Origin: Epiperipatus broadwayi
Lineage: Eukaryota; Onychophora; Udeonychophora; Euonychophora; Peripatidae
Direction of reading: 5' to 3'
NCBI GenBank assembly: GCA_028023455.1
Contig: JAQFVV010006215.1
Location: 11,697,473 to 11,761,472 of the forward strand
Length of the DNA stretch: 64,000 nucleotides
This document shows positions 35,056 through 48,100 of the stretch, one piece after another. How positions within the stretch are numbered: position 1 is the stretch's first letter; every line of letters begins with the position of its first letter. The position numbers were made by a program, and so were the translations under genes. The notes beneath the pieces are model-generated. The model did not search any database. It had not been told where the DNA came from and was given only the letters and a program-made list of their open reading frames with translations.

Positions 35056-38000
35056 ATAAAACAAAATAATAATAATTAATAATTTATTTTTTTATTCCTA
35101 CAAAATGTTGACCAATATAAATGCTTAATATAAAGAATGTATTGAAAATATATATCTAATAATTAATAATTATTATGTATTACTACATTTAATATTTTAA
35201 TTTTCAGAAGCATATGAGTATTTCAAAAATACAAAAAGTTTGTAATGAAGAGATAATAGCTGAATTATTAAATTATTTTTCCACATTTTTAAATCTAATA
35301 AAGTGATTAATCCAGAAAGACTAGAAATCAATAATGTCAGATTAAAAATACTGCATATACAGGAAAACAGTAAATTATAATATATTAATGTATATGGATT
35401 GAACTTGGAGAGACCTTCATTCTGCAGATGTTTGATAATGGGTGATAATGATGATGATGATGATGAATGTATATGATTTCAATTATATGCTATCCAAAAA
35501 AAATGTAAAGAAACAAATAATAAAAAACATTAAATTTTTGAATCTTAGTATAATGACAACTATTTTTTTTGCTAAATATTACATTCTTAAATCTCAAACA
35601 TTGATTTATTTAATCATGTTTTATCATCTCAAGTGTGAGTTTATTTAATCATATTTCTTTCACAATTTAAATACAGTTCAGCACCATAGTAAGCATGTAT
35701 GCAGAATTTCCTTTTTTCTTTTTCAAAAAAATTTATATTTTGTGCAGTACTACTTTATCCGACAAAACACAACACCTACCACAAGATTTTAATTAATATC
35801 TTAATCGTATTTTTTTATTACTTTTTTTTTTTAAAGTAATTCAAAATTAAAACCAATGGAGGAATATCAGAATGTAGTTAGTACAGATATTTAGTACAAT
35901 AAACTTTGATAACAATTTTAATTTGTGATCACACTGTATTTGAAATCCCTATTAGAAAAGAAGAAATGAAAACACTTTAAGTTTAGGAAAATTATTTTGT
36001 TAAAATAACATTATTTACTTGGACATTAATGAATGATTAATACCCATTACGCTTCATATGTAATAATTTATATATGTGCGGATATATTTAATATTATATA
36101 AACATTATTACGTCAAATGTTTAAAGTGACAATCGAATGAAATCCGCAAGAGAAAAACGATATAGCAAAAAGAAAGAAAATTATAATAAGATATTCTTTT
36201 TTTCATGAAATGATAGATCTATAAGTTATATTAAAACTTTATTGGATACATTTATTTTTGAAAGAATCTACATATATACGCACCGACAAACTACCTAGAA
36301 TAAACTATATTTTAATTAGCGTATTTTATTTAGAGAAATGTCCGTATTCATAAGACCAGCTAGAAAAAGAACAATAAAAATGGATTGCTAGAGTCAAATA
36401 TGTTGAGGTCTGTTTTTTAAGTGCTATGGATTTAAATTAAGATTATCTAATGAATAAATCAACGAGTTCCAGCGCATTATAAATTCATTCTTGCTTTTGA
36501 TAAAATATTCAAGTTATCACTTGAATTTGGAATATTCGCATATAAAATAAAATAATTTCACGCATATTAGGAGTAAATTGTTGGCCGTTATAAGTAAAAT
36601 AAAATGCCAATTTCATAGAAGAAACCAAATTAATTTTAAACAACTACCTTAAGAATTGATATGTATGTGTATGCTTAAATGCACCTACATATATAGGTAT
36701 AAACTTAATGAGAAAATCTAATAAGTTTAATAAATTAATGAATTTTAAAAGACTGATTCTTTTAAAATAGTAAATAAAAGATGTATAAATTTTAAGATTA
36801 GAAAAAGATTTTTAAAATTAATGTCTAATTAATGAGAGTAGAATACATCGTTAATGAAATAAAACAAAGGAATTTGAATTAGATTTCCTTTATAAGATAA
36901 ACGACAAACTATAAAAATAATTCATTAATTAAAGTCAGAAAGATAGAGATGTAAATTCTTGTATGGAGATTAAAGTGAAGAATCACCTGAGCAAATGGGA
37001 GTATGAGCCAATCAACTGCAGGGATTAAAACAATGAATGCCTCAGTACTAATTTGATGAACAATTCTACACTTCATTATAGGAGCTTCACTTGTGCACAT
37101 TGACATATTTACTGGTACAAATCATGCCCCATGGCATAGTGACTTCAAGTGCAGAGAGCTGGCCTCTGAACATGGGAACAGCCATCTAGGACTATTACAG
37201 GTCGTACTGATTTAAATTATTAGTTATATATGCTTTCAGGTCTCATTCTCGTTAAAACGCTATTTAAAGATCGTTCATTAAATTATTTGAATATTAACTG
37301 TTTAGTAGTGATTTGTACTCTTGGAAATGCACTCTTAGATTAGCTAGACATAGCAAGAACAAAGTATTAGAATATCATCTAGTGTATATCAAGCTTAAGT
37401 CATGAGACCATAATACCATTTACCAGATATAATAATTTTATTACATCCCACTAGAAATATACTTATTATGCACATGCTGTAATTTTAACATCTATATTAC
37501 AAAGTTTGTGGATAACCTAGTAAATAGATGAATACTTATAGCTGATATTAAAAGGAATTATGATACTACAAGCTTATTAGATAACACAGGAATCAGTGAT
37601 CATTGAAATTTACCTTTGGATAGATTCATATACGCATTAAAAGTAGATTATATAATTATCAATCACCAACATATATATAAAAGATTAAACCACTAAAAGC
37701 AGTATGGAATAGATTATATTGGAGTATCCCACTCTAGTGCTATTATTTCATTTCGGATACCTACAAATTCTTATATCAATTTTACCCAATATAGTGAATA
37801 TTTGAATGCTAAATATTTCAATAATGTCTTCAAGTTTTTATTTGTAATTTTATTTAACTTATGTTATATACAAGTATTAAAAAATGATTTTAAAAATGGT
37901 GTTATATAAAGTAAACAATCACATTTACACATTCAGATAAAAGAAACTGCTTTAAATCATAAAAGAATAAATAACTTTGAATGATACTTGCCAAGATAAC

Positions 38001-38394
38001 TTATTTAAGTTTAATCCCAGCGTAAACCATAAATTATAATTCTTAATATTAAATTATTGTCATTAAAATTAAGCTAAATGTGTATATTCTTTTAATTCAA
38101 GCTAAGTATCTTGTTTAATATTGCCTGTAGTGTAAATACATGTACTAGTTATTAAAATTAAGGCTATTTTAATATGCAATTTCATGCCTTACATTTTAAT
38201 TACCAATGTAAATAAAATATCTATTAAATTAAAATCCTAGCTTTAGTTATTTCATTTTATATTACTCAGATAGGTCTATACAATTGAATGTCAATTCTTA
38301 TTATCAATGGTAGATTTTGTCATAAGAGCTAACAATATTTACTAACTAAATAAAAATTTAGATTGTGATAGTATGAGTGAGGGAGAAAGTCTTC
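35056..38394. other. A+T-rich intergenic DNA, no gene seen
   Basis: A GAT microsatellite lies at about 35445-35467. A less A+T-rich patch at about 36960-37200 (GCCCCATGGCATAGTGACTT and similar) may be a repeat fragment; the 65-codon minus frame over it is unremarkable. The rest shows nothing recognisable. Confidence 0.5.
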
Positions 38395-38398
38395 ATAC

Positions 38399-40548
38399 TG
38401 TAACCGGACCCTTACTCATCCGATCATATAGGGACTGAGAGCTCCGAAACAAACATGATATAGTGTAAAGCTTTATTTATTTTCCTACATCGATAGTTGT
38501 TCATTATCAACACAAGGGGGCGCCAGACACGATGATTTAATTTATAATTTAATTTCTTGCATCACCTTACGTCATATCAAAACGATTTCGAAGTCTAATT
38601 CCCGCCCATAAGCTCCAACTCCCAGCATGGACCAATAAGGGTCACTCAGGGTCGCGATGAAATTGTTTCAAGAATATCATTCTGGTAAAAGAACACAATA
38701 ATAACCAATGGAGAGAAAGCTTGGTTGATTTGCAGATCTGTCCAAATATTGACTGGTTATTGGTTATCTGGCACTAATACAAATGTTTGACTTATGCATC
38801 CTTATATAAAATAATTTAGAAGCTTATAATATCATCCCCCCGTATCATACAGTCCAATAGAATTACTCATACTAGCTTTATTGATATTTTTTATACTTAT
38901 TCATAATAGGCCCTCCCAACTCTTAAGCCTATCTTAACTACATAGTAAATAAACATCGTGACTTAAGGCACGATGTAACTTAAATAAATAAACCAAAACA
39001 AAAAAATAAGAAAGACTAATTTTAAAAGTAAAATAATTAATTGGATGAATAAATGTTGATTATACTATTAAAAAAATGTATTTTAATTATAGAGAATGAT
39101 TTGAGGAATGCTCGACTTGTTTAAAATGAAAAAAAAGAATTTATTGATTATATAAAAAAAAATGAAACATTAATTGATTGCTTTATTTGCATGCACATAC
39201 ACGCATTCTCACACTCGCACAGAAAAGAACATATTATGCATAATAATCATGGATGATATAATATATTTCATTCCTTTACATTTTGAAATTAAATGTGTGT
39301 TATAATTTAATTGCGAAAGAAAATATTACTTATGATCAAAGTTCATAACAGGAAAAGTCCTAAGATTTAAATATGAGGAACTATATAGCATCTGATTTTT
39401 ATTTGCGAAAGTTGAGGTTAAAATATTAAGATTCAAATATGAGGGATTACGGATCATTTTATATTTTGATTTACGCAAAGTGAATTTAATTAGTTATGAG
39501 ATTGCCTTTTAAAGTCTACGAAAAGAATGAATGGGAGCATAAAAGAAATAAAGTGTTACCTAGGATTTTGCATAGTCTTCTGCTGCTTCTAACTTGGTGA
39601 GGGTTCGAACCTGTTGGATACTGTTTCCATATTAAAGGGTTATTCTTTTTATATAAGTTCAGCATGGTACGTTTGGACGATTCTCATATGTTAAGCGGAA
39701 CAACGTCTTGGACTGATTGGAATTTGGATGGCAATATTGTTGATCATTCATAGCTGTGGAGATGTTCTGGCGGCGGAGCGTCGATCAATCACTGAGGGTT
39801 TCTTAGCCCATCATGACGATCGATGCTCTAAAGGTTAATTTCACAGTGGTCATATTGGATAGAACGGATAGCAAAAAAAAAAAAGAGTTCTAGTTATAGC
39901 TTCCGGAGAACTTAAAAAACTATAAGCATGAGTAAAACAACAAAGCATGTAAAAACTGTAACAGAACTTAAGACAAAGACTAAGACTCATATTTATCTGG
40001 GTTGGTTATTATCTTAGGATCCAATCTCCACCCAGATTCAATATTCTTTGATTTTTGGGGTCCTGTCCTACGTATGTTCTTCAATCATGCTTGAGCAATC
40101 TTAGGTTTAGCATTATATTGCAATCTCATTTAAAATTTATACTTTTTACACCTTTTGATATTTGTTTTAAGAGAACAATATAATTTTAATTGTTTAAAAG
40201 TGAGCATTTAATCTCAAAGTCACCTCTATAGCTTTTACTTTCGCTATAGTTATAATTTAAATAAACCCCTTTTTAATTACCCCTGCATATACATGTAGAA
40301 ATTGATATTTTAAATGGCATATTAGTAATATTTTATATTTTTATTTTTACAGGATATTATTATAATGGATTATATGAACCTTAATTATTTAATCAGAAAT
40401 ATTAACATTTTATTTTATAGTGTATTTTATAAAGCATTGAAAGAAAACTACATTTATTTTTATCATAAACTGAAAGTAAATAAAATATAGAGTATTTACA
40501 CTGCTTGTGTGTGTGCGTATATACATATACCGACTTTGTCTCGGTATA
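38399..40548 (-). repeat. 3' LTR (element orientation) of the non-autonomous retrotransposon
   Basis: 2150 bp, plus-strand ends TGTAACC and TCGGTATA. On the minus strand it has a TATA-like box (about 38809-38802) and an AATAAA-type poly(A) signal (about 38481-38471) about 330 bases downstream, leaving a very long U3 of about 1.7 kb. It is almost identical to the other LTR for its first 1.6 kb (plus-strand left side) but shorter by about 50 bases through many small deletions, concentrated at about 40000-40350. Confidence 0.9.
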
Positions 40549-41520
40549 TATCCCCGCGATCCGTCTAAAATTAAAATGCGAGGATTGGCATTTTAATTTT
40601 CACAATAAAATCCTTTAATTTCGACCCCGCTTCGTGTGATTTTTTAATCACTTATTTTAGCCGACTATCCTACTTCCACTTCCCCTCATATAAAGAAACG
40701 AAGTGGCAGGTCATGTGGTCAGGCTCGGATTGTACTTGAGTTGAACTAAACTCAAAAAAAAATTTTTTTTTTTTTTTCTTTACGAAGAGCGGGCATGCCA
40801 TAATTGGAGATATCTTGCCCAATCTGTGCAGGCACCCCAGGTGGAAGGTTGCATGGGATGGACCTTTCCGAAGTCCCGCGATGCAAGGTTACGAACATAT
40901 AGACATTCTCTTACGGTCTATCTAATGGGAGGCAGGAGGATGGTCATTTCCGAAGTCCCCTCTGCAAAATACGACAACATTTACGAGGTAGCGAATAATC
41001 TGAGTTATAGAACAATAAGCATTCAAAATATCCGAGCTCTGTACCTCCTAGCACACTGGGAAATATTGAGGGAAGGAACAATAATAGCGCACTCTCGCGA
41101 TCCGGCTTTCCTTTCCTTCTTTAGGTGGCGTCCCATTCCTTTCTCCGCGTGTTTTCGAGCAACATATATTTTAGTCGAAGGCGGGCGATGTTCTTTTTTT
41201 TTTAATTTAAACTGGCTTTCAGAAATATTAACTTATTTATCTCTAATAGTTTTCTTTAGAAAATTATGACGTTTATTCCTTTTCTCTCTTTAAATTATAT
41301 TTTTTTTTTTTTCGTGTTTAGTTATCTGCGGTCTGCTTTGTTTTATTCGTTGTCCATCCATAATTTTTCTTTTTCCCTTTTTTCTCTTTTTTATTCGTCC
41401 AAACTTTCATTTACGTGAAAAAGTTTTGCGTCTTTTACGAGGTTCGGCCGCTTTTGGCTAATGTCTTGATTTGCTTCTCTCCAAAACATTATTTATATTA
41501 GCCCCACGTTGGGCGCCATT
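40549..41520 (-). other. Internal region of the LTR element, including PBS
   Basis: 972 bp. On the minus strand the PBS complement lies at 41518-41501. A leader follows, with only a 23-codon frame (starting MDGQRIKQ), which may be a vestige of a gag start. The antisense plus strand has a 147-codon open frame at 40826-41269 that matches no family I know. It contains two similar blocks with TCCGAAGTCCC (about 40866 and 40949). It may be chance in a less A+T-rich stretch. Confidence 0.75.
41501..41518 (-). promoter_or_regulatory. Primer binding site
   Basis: On the minus strand TGGCGCCCAACGTGGGGC starts two bases after the LTR end CA. It has the TGG of a tRNA 3' CCA complement and the GC-rich form usual in Ty3/gypsy and retroviral elements. 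It fixes the orientation of the whole element as minus. Confidence 0.85.
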
Positions 41521-43723
41521 TGTAACCGGACCCTTACTCATCCGATCATATAGGGACTGAGAGCTCCGAAACAAACATGATATAGCGTAAAGCTTTATTT
41601 ATTTTCCTACATCGATAGTTGTTCATTATCAACACAAGGGGGCGCCAGACACGATGATTTAATTTATAATTTAATTTCTCGCATCACCTTACGTCATATC
41701 AAAACGATTTCGAAGTCTAATTCCCGCCCATAAGCTCCAACTCCCAGCATGGACCAATAAGGGTCACTCAGGGTCGCGATGAAATTGTTTCAAGAATATC
41801 ATTCTGGTAAAAGAACACAATAATAACCAATGGAGAGAAAGCTTGGTTGATTTGCAGATCTGTCCAAATATTGGACTGGGTTATTGGTTATCTGGTGACT
41901 AATACGAATGTTTGACTTATGCACCCTTATATAAAATAATTTAGAAGCTTATAATATCATCCCCCCGTATCATACAGTCCAATAGAATTACTCATACTAG
42001 CTTTATTGATATTTTTTATACTTATTCATAATAGGCCCTCCCAACTCTTAAACCTATCTTAACTACATAGTAAATAAACATCGTGACTTACGGCACGATG
42101 TAACTTAAATAAATAAACCAAAACAAAAAAATAAGAAAGACTAATTTTAAAAGTAAAATAATTAATTGCATGAATAAATGTTGATTATACTATTAAAAAA
42201 ATGTATTTTAATTATAGAGAATGATTTGAGGAATGCTCGACTTGTTTAAAATGAAAAAAAAGAATTTATTGATTATATAAAAAAAATGAAACATTAATTG
42301 ATTGCTTTATTTGCATGCACATACACGCATTCTCACACTCGCACAGAAAAGAACATATTATGCATAATAAACATGGATGATATAATATATTTCATTCCTT
42401 TACATTTTGAAATTAAATGTGTGTTATAATTTAATTGCGAAAGAAAATATTACTTATGATCAAAGTTCATAACAGGAAAAGTCCTAAGATTTAAATATGA
42501 GGAACTATATAGCATCTGATTTTTATTTGCGAAAGTTGAGGTTAAAATATTAAGATTCAAATATGAGGGATTACGGATCATTTTATATTTTGATTTACGC
42601 AAAGTGAATTTAATTAGTTATGAGATTGCCTTTTAAAGTCTACGAAAAGAATGAATGGGAGCATAAAAGAAATAAAGTGTTACCTAGGATTTTGTGTAGT
42701 CTTCTGCTGCTTCTAACTTGGTGAGGGTTCGAACCTGTTGGATACTGTTTCCATATTAAAGGGTTATTCTTTTTATATAAGTTCAGCATGGTATGTTTGG
42801 ATGATTCTCATATGTTAAGCGGAACAACGTCTTGGACTGATTGGAATACGATGTTTGGATGGCAATATTGTTGATCATTCATAGCTGTGGAGATGTTCTG
42901 GCGGCGGAGCGTCGATCAATCACTGAGGGTTTCTTAGCCCATCATGACGATCGATGCTCTAAAGGTTAATTTCACAGTGGTCATATTGGATAGAACGGAT
43001 AGCAAAAAAAAAAAAGAGTTCTAGTTATAGCTTCCGGGAGAACTTAAAAAACTATAAGCATGAGTAAAACGAAGCAAAGCATGTAAAAACTGTAACAGAG
43101 CTTAAGACAAAGACTAAGACTCATATTTATCTGGGTTGGTTATTATCTTAGGATCCAATCTCCACCCAGAGTTCAATATTCTTTGAGTTGTCGTTGGGGT
43201 CCGTGTCCTACGTAATGTTCATTCAATCCATATGCTTGAGGCAATCTTAGGTTTAGGCAATCTCATATTGCAATCTCATTTAAAAAATTTATACTTATTT
43301 ACACCTTTGATGAATACGTGTGTGCGCGTTTTAAGAGAACAATATAATTTTACATTAGTTTAAAAGTCGAGCATTTACTCTCAAAGTCACCTCTATAAGC
43401 TTTTAACTTTCGCTATAGTTATAATTTAAATAAACCCCTTTTTAATTACCCCCGCGGCATATACATGTAGAAATTGATATTTTAAATGGCATATTAGTAA
43501 TATTTTATATTTTTATTTTTAGAGGATACTATTATAATGGTTTATATGAAAGCCTTAAATTATTTAATCAGAAATATTAACATTTTATTTTATAGTGTAT
43601 TTTATAAAGCATTGAAAGAAAACTACATTTATTTTTATCATAAACTGAAAGTAAATAAAATATAGAGAATTTACACTGCTTGTGTGTGTGCGTATATACA
43701 TATACCGACTTTGTCTCGGTATA
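41521..43723 (-). repeat. 5' LTR (element orientation) of the non-autonomous retrotransposon
   Basis: 2203 bp with the same ends as the left copy. Its TATA-like box is at about 41936-41928 and its poly(A)-type signal at about 41603-41594 on the minus strand. As the promoter-proximal LTR it would drive transcription leftward through the PBS and internal region. Confidence 0.9.
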
Positions 43724-43727
43724 ATAC

Positions 43728-44869
43728 GTATACATAAGACTTTCATCAAGCATAATTCTATAGTCTTAAATAACAAATTCTATAAATATTAATAGAGTCT
43801 CTAGCTCATGAACCCTATAAATTATAAATTTCTCACATAAGTCTCTCATTATGGAATATATATGCAGTAGATGTTTTTAAATCAACTCCATATCCATCTC
43901 ATAATTACTTTCTCATATCATACCGATTTAGCAAGGAAAGATAAAATGTCATATTCTGAAGTGGGCTATCTATTTTGAAATAATGAATCTTCCATCAGAG
44001 AAATTATAAAGAAAGAGAAGTAGATTTATGCCATTGTTGCATGCACCCCTGAATTAGCTAAAATTGTAATTAAAGTAAGAAGAAATGGGGGAGGGGGTAA
44101 AATGGCAACAGTTTTAAATCTATGGCTAAATAATATGAATCATAAATACATTACAGCCTTGATGGTCTTATATTGAGTCAAAAAGTAAGCTTTTTTATTA
44201 TTTGTTTTAATGACTGTGAATTATTGAATGCATATATATGAAATTGTACTACTTCAATTTATTATTCATAACTACTTTATTAATTTTTTAAAAATTTAAT
44301 TATATTATAATTTTAATTTATAAATGCAGATTATAAACATAAAAAGTATTCATTATACATATATACACTATGTGTGTGTGTGTGTTAAAAACTATTGTAC
44401 TGTCCACTTAAGCTATAATAAACAATACTTATTGTATTGTAATCAAAGCTTTTCAACAAAATATTAGTTACTATATGTAATATATGATTATGTGAGGAAG
44501 TTTAAAATATAACACACATTGTAATTTCACTATACATATATATGGTAGATAGTTTAATAAATAAGAATTATGTTTTTTTGGACTGCATCATAGTGCTAAC
44601 AGTGTACTATTTTTCTCAGTTTTACACAGCTTGACTGCTAGTTTAGAAATATTGTGACTACAGACTTTTAACTCATATTAAGAACGGTTTTCATTTATTA
44701 AAATATTTACCAACTATAGCATCTGTTAAAAATAGTAAATTATAATGTATATGTGTATGTGCAATAATTTATTATTACATTAGAGAAATATATATATATC
44801 AATCTGATTTCAAATCTTTCAGCACACTTCTCATTTTGAAATCTACAGTACTGTATATCATATAAATAC
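43728..44869. other. A+T-rich spacer, no gene seen
   Basis: A short GT run lies near 44371-44386. No ORF or domain recognised. Confidence 0.5.
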
Positions 44870-45190
44870 AATTAATCCAAACCACTTTGAACACTTTTTA
44901 GCAAAACTCTTTATTTGTACATATATACATATACCTATGTTTTGACTCTCCTGCAGTCTTTTTCAGAGCCAGTTCATTTTAAACTCTTAAAAAACGTTGT
45001 TTTGTTTTTTTTGTTTTTTCAAAAAATTATCTTTTTTTAAGAGATTAAAATGAACTGGCTCTGAAGAAGACTGCAGGACAGTATAAATGTACAAATAAAG
45101 AGTTTTGCTAAAAAGTGTTTGAAGTGGTTTGGATAAATTGTATTTATAGGATATTACAGCAAAATAAGGAAAAGTGTGATTTTGGTGATA
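44870..45190. mobile_element. PLE-type foldback, family B, third copy
   Basis: The left arm (from TAAATACAATTAATCCAAAC, 44864) and right arm (to about 45190) are reverse complements, centred near 45010. They share GAACTGGCTCTGAAGAAGAC, ACTGCAGGACAG and the flanks AAAGAGTTTTGCTAAAAAGT and TGAAGTGGTTTGGATAAATT with 4796-5164 and 7219-7335. In the right arm the bases that should hold GAAAC and the mini-stem are deleted (after 45082), so the hammerhead-like motif is broken. Not coding. Confidence 0.85.
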
Positions 45191-48100
45191 TTTATTGTAT
45201 ATCATTTTCTGATATAAAACTTTCAGACCACTCTTTCATTATACATGTACTTTAAGCAGAATTTTCTAACTTTAAATGAACTACAGGTTTGATACAGCTA
45301 AATCTCCATACCTGAAATGAGACATATATATTATGATTTTAACATAAAGCTTAAACATATTAACAGTCAAATATTTATACATGATGTTTCATCTATAAAT
45401 GCCATATCATACAAATATCACACAGTATGGACACTTGATGGATCACTAAATACCATATTTTAAAAAAATATATGTAATAATTGGCTATTGTTTTGGAGAA
45501 ATATATATATAACCAATCATTTTTTATTTTAGCACACTCTTCATTTTAAAATCTGCATTTAACTATTTTCTATGAAATTACAAAAAAAAACTCCAGATTA
45601 ATAATGTTTATTAAATGACTTGTTAATATTATAACCTTTTTTTAACAACTTTTCTAATATAAAATAAATATCAAACTTTTCTAATATAACACAAAAATTA
45701 ATCTTTTTAAAAATAGCAGTAAAATTTTTTTTAATATGATATAAATTTTGAATGATAAATATTTTGTCTTTAAATCATTTTAATAAGACAAGAAAAAAAT
45801 GTATCTATGATTTTTATTTAAATATTTTTTTTAATGATCATTAACGTGAAATTTTTAGAATAAAAATAGATTTGTCTTCTCATATCACTAAGTCACATTC
45901 AGCAGATATATTAATAATATCATTTTGATATATATATTGAGACTATAAAGTTTATATTAAAGTTAATATTTAAATTAAAAAAATAAAAAACAAAAGTTAT
46001 ATTATTACTGTTAAAAAAATTTATTTACAGTTTAATTAATAAGAAAGGTATGGATAAGTAATGTGGTCAGTAGGTGATATGTGTGCATGTTATAACAAAA
46101 GGATAATTATAAAAAAGAGTATACACGTCAATATTAATTTTTTTATAAAAAAATATATATATATTATTAGTTGATATCTAAAATAAATAAAAACATGTTT
46201 ATTGTTTTAGATTATTAAATATTTGTTATCATGATTTATAAAAATAGTTTTATTTGTGTTATTTTATTTATGTAAATGACTCAGTTTAAAAGAACGCAAA
46301 ACATAAGGCGGGAAAACTAATAAAATTTAGGAAAATTATTGCCTGCTGAAAAAAGAATGCGGATTTTTAGATAAAAAGAGAAGAATAAATTGAACTGAAT
46401 AATGTGCATTTTCAAATCTCCTATTTTTAAAACTGAGCTGTGATAATAATCCTATATTTTAAGTGATCAAAAGCAAAAAATATGAATTTATAAACAAATA
46501 GATTGGAGGAAGGGATTTATTCTCGCATTTTCTATAATATTTCTCAGGAGTTCAGATGAAGTAATTAACACGAAATAATGGAATGATACAACTTAAATAT
46601 CTCCAAAATTGAAAATCTAATGTGGAATAAGTATTGTGATAAATTTCAAATTTAATAAATATCGTAATTATAATAATTCTGATCTACATGGAAACCAAAG
46701 AAAAAATATTGTTTTAAAAAAAGTCGGACATTTAAAGCTAATTTTACTACTAATAAATCCATTCAATTATTATTACATCAACTTCGAGAAATTACTGTGG
46801 ATCCAAAGATAACAATCAATATTTTTTATTCAGTATCGCATTATCCAAAGCAAATATAAAAATGGTAATATCATTGTTTTTAACCTATAAAAAAATCATT
46901 TTTCGATGCGTTCTTTATAAAGTAATTTTAATAACATTTATGTTTAGTTAGCATAAATTATAAAAAAAAAAATTAATTAATGCTTAAGATGCATATTCAA
47001 ATCTGTTCTAAAGATAGTTTTTAATTAATTCATTCTTATTATTATTGAACAAACATATGAAAATATTTAATTAGTAAATCGGATTATATACATTAACTTT
47101 ATACTTCAAAGATCTATAACTTAAAGCAAAGCAGATATATATATGCATTTTAAATCTTTACTATACAGGAGAGTTAAATATTATTAATTCATAATGTGAT
47201 ATACTTCTGCTATGTTTCACAAATATAATATTCAATACAAAAACACAATTTAAATCGTAAATAATACATATGAGATTATTTAAATTATCATATAAAAATA
47301 AATATTAATAAAAAGTTATGAAATGCTAGTTCATAATAGTCCATCAATTTAATTATTTAAAATACATAAAATGTTATTGTTAAAATTGTACAATTATTAT
47401 CGAAAGTAGCATATATTTATTAATTTACTGTATTTGTTATCTTTATTTTATTTAGTGTATTAATTATAGTTATCACAATTCATATTTTGTATATTAAAAT
47501 TCTTATCATTTATCATGGTGTTCTTGATCTCTAAATTTATTTGGTTTTCTATTTTATTTTGTGGGTTAATGCAAAATCTATTATTGATGGATATTGCATT
47601 TGGGTTTGTTACGTCTATTTATTGTGCTACTCTTATTTAAATATCCTAATACTAACTTTTAAAACATCCATATCTTGTACATGCACATATTGCCTATTGT
47701 AACAGAATTGATCAGTGGCATCCATTAAGTTGTATAATAATATCTTCCTTGCATAACACCCATCCTCATTATTAACAAATGATGTTTACAAGTTAGATTA
47801 TATATGATCATGATGCCATGCCTCATTTTCATTATATTTATTTATTTATTCCATTACAGTTTTTGCTTCTCAGTTCAGGGGTTTAATAATAATTTAGTAT
47901 CCTGAGTATAGTTATGCTCTTATATTAATTTAATCCATTACAATATATATATAGTATTAATGTTAGTATTATTCTGAAACATGAATAGAAAAACTTCTAA
48001 CATTTGATCAATTATAGATTAATCATGTCATAGCAAAAAATGCACAAACACTATAATTTCTATAGTTTCCTCATTTTTAAAACAGTTGAATTATTAAAAA

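Larger units (their letters stand above)
38399..43723 (-). mobile_element. Non-autonomous LTR retrotransposon with about 2.2-kb LTRs
   Basis: Two long direct repeats (38399-40548, 2150 bp; 41521-43723, 2203 bp) enclose only 972 bp. The four bases ATAC directly before (38395-38398) and after (43724-43727) are a target duplication. On the minus strand the upstream LTR ends GGTTACA, and two bases later comes TGGCGCCCAACGTGGGGC (41518-41501), a tRNA-type primer binding site. Before the other LTR lies GGATCGCGGGGA, a plausible plus-strand primer. No gag or pol frame of any length is present on the minus strand. LTRs make up about four fifths of the element. This is a complete non-autonomous element that would need trans-acting proteins; gypsy-type is suggested by the PBS and TSD. 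Confidence 0.92.

Noticed and set aside
39601-39613. GGGTTCGAACCTG resembling a tRNA/SINE B box (also in the other LTR at about 42725)
   Set aside because: No A box at the right distance and no tRNA fold; it is part of both LTRs.
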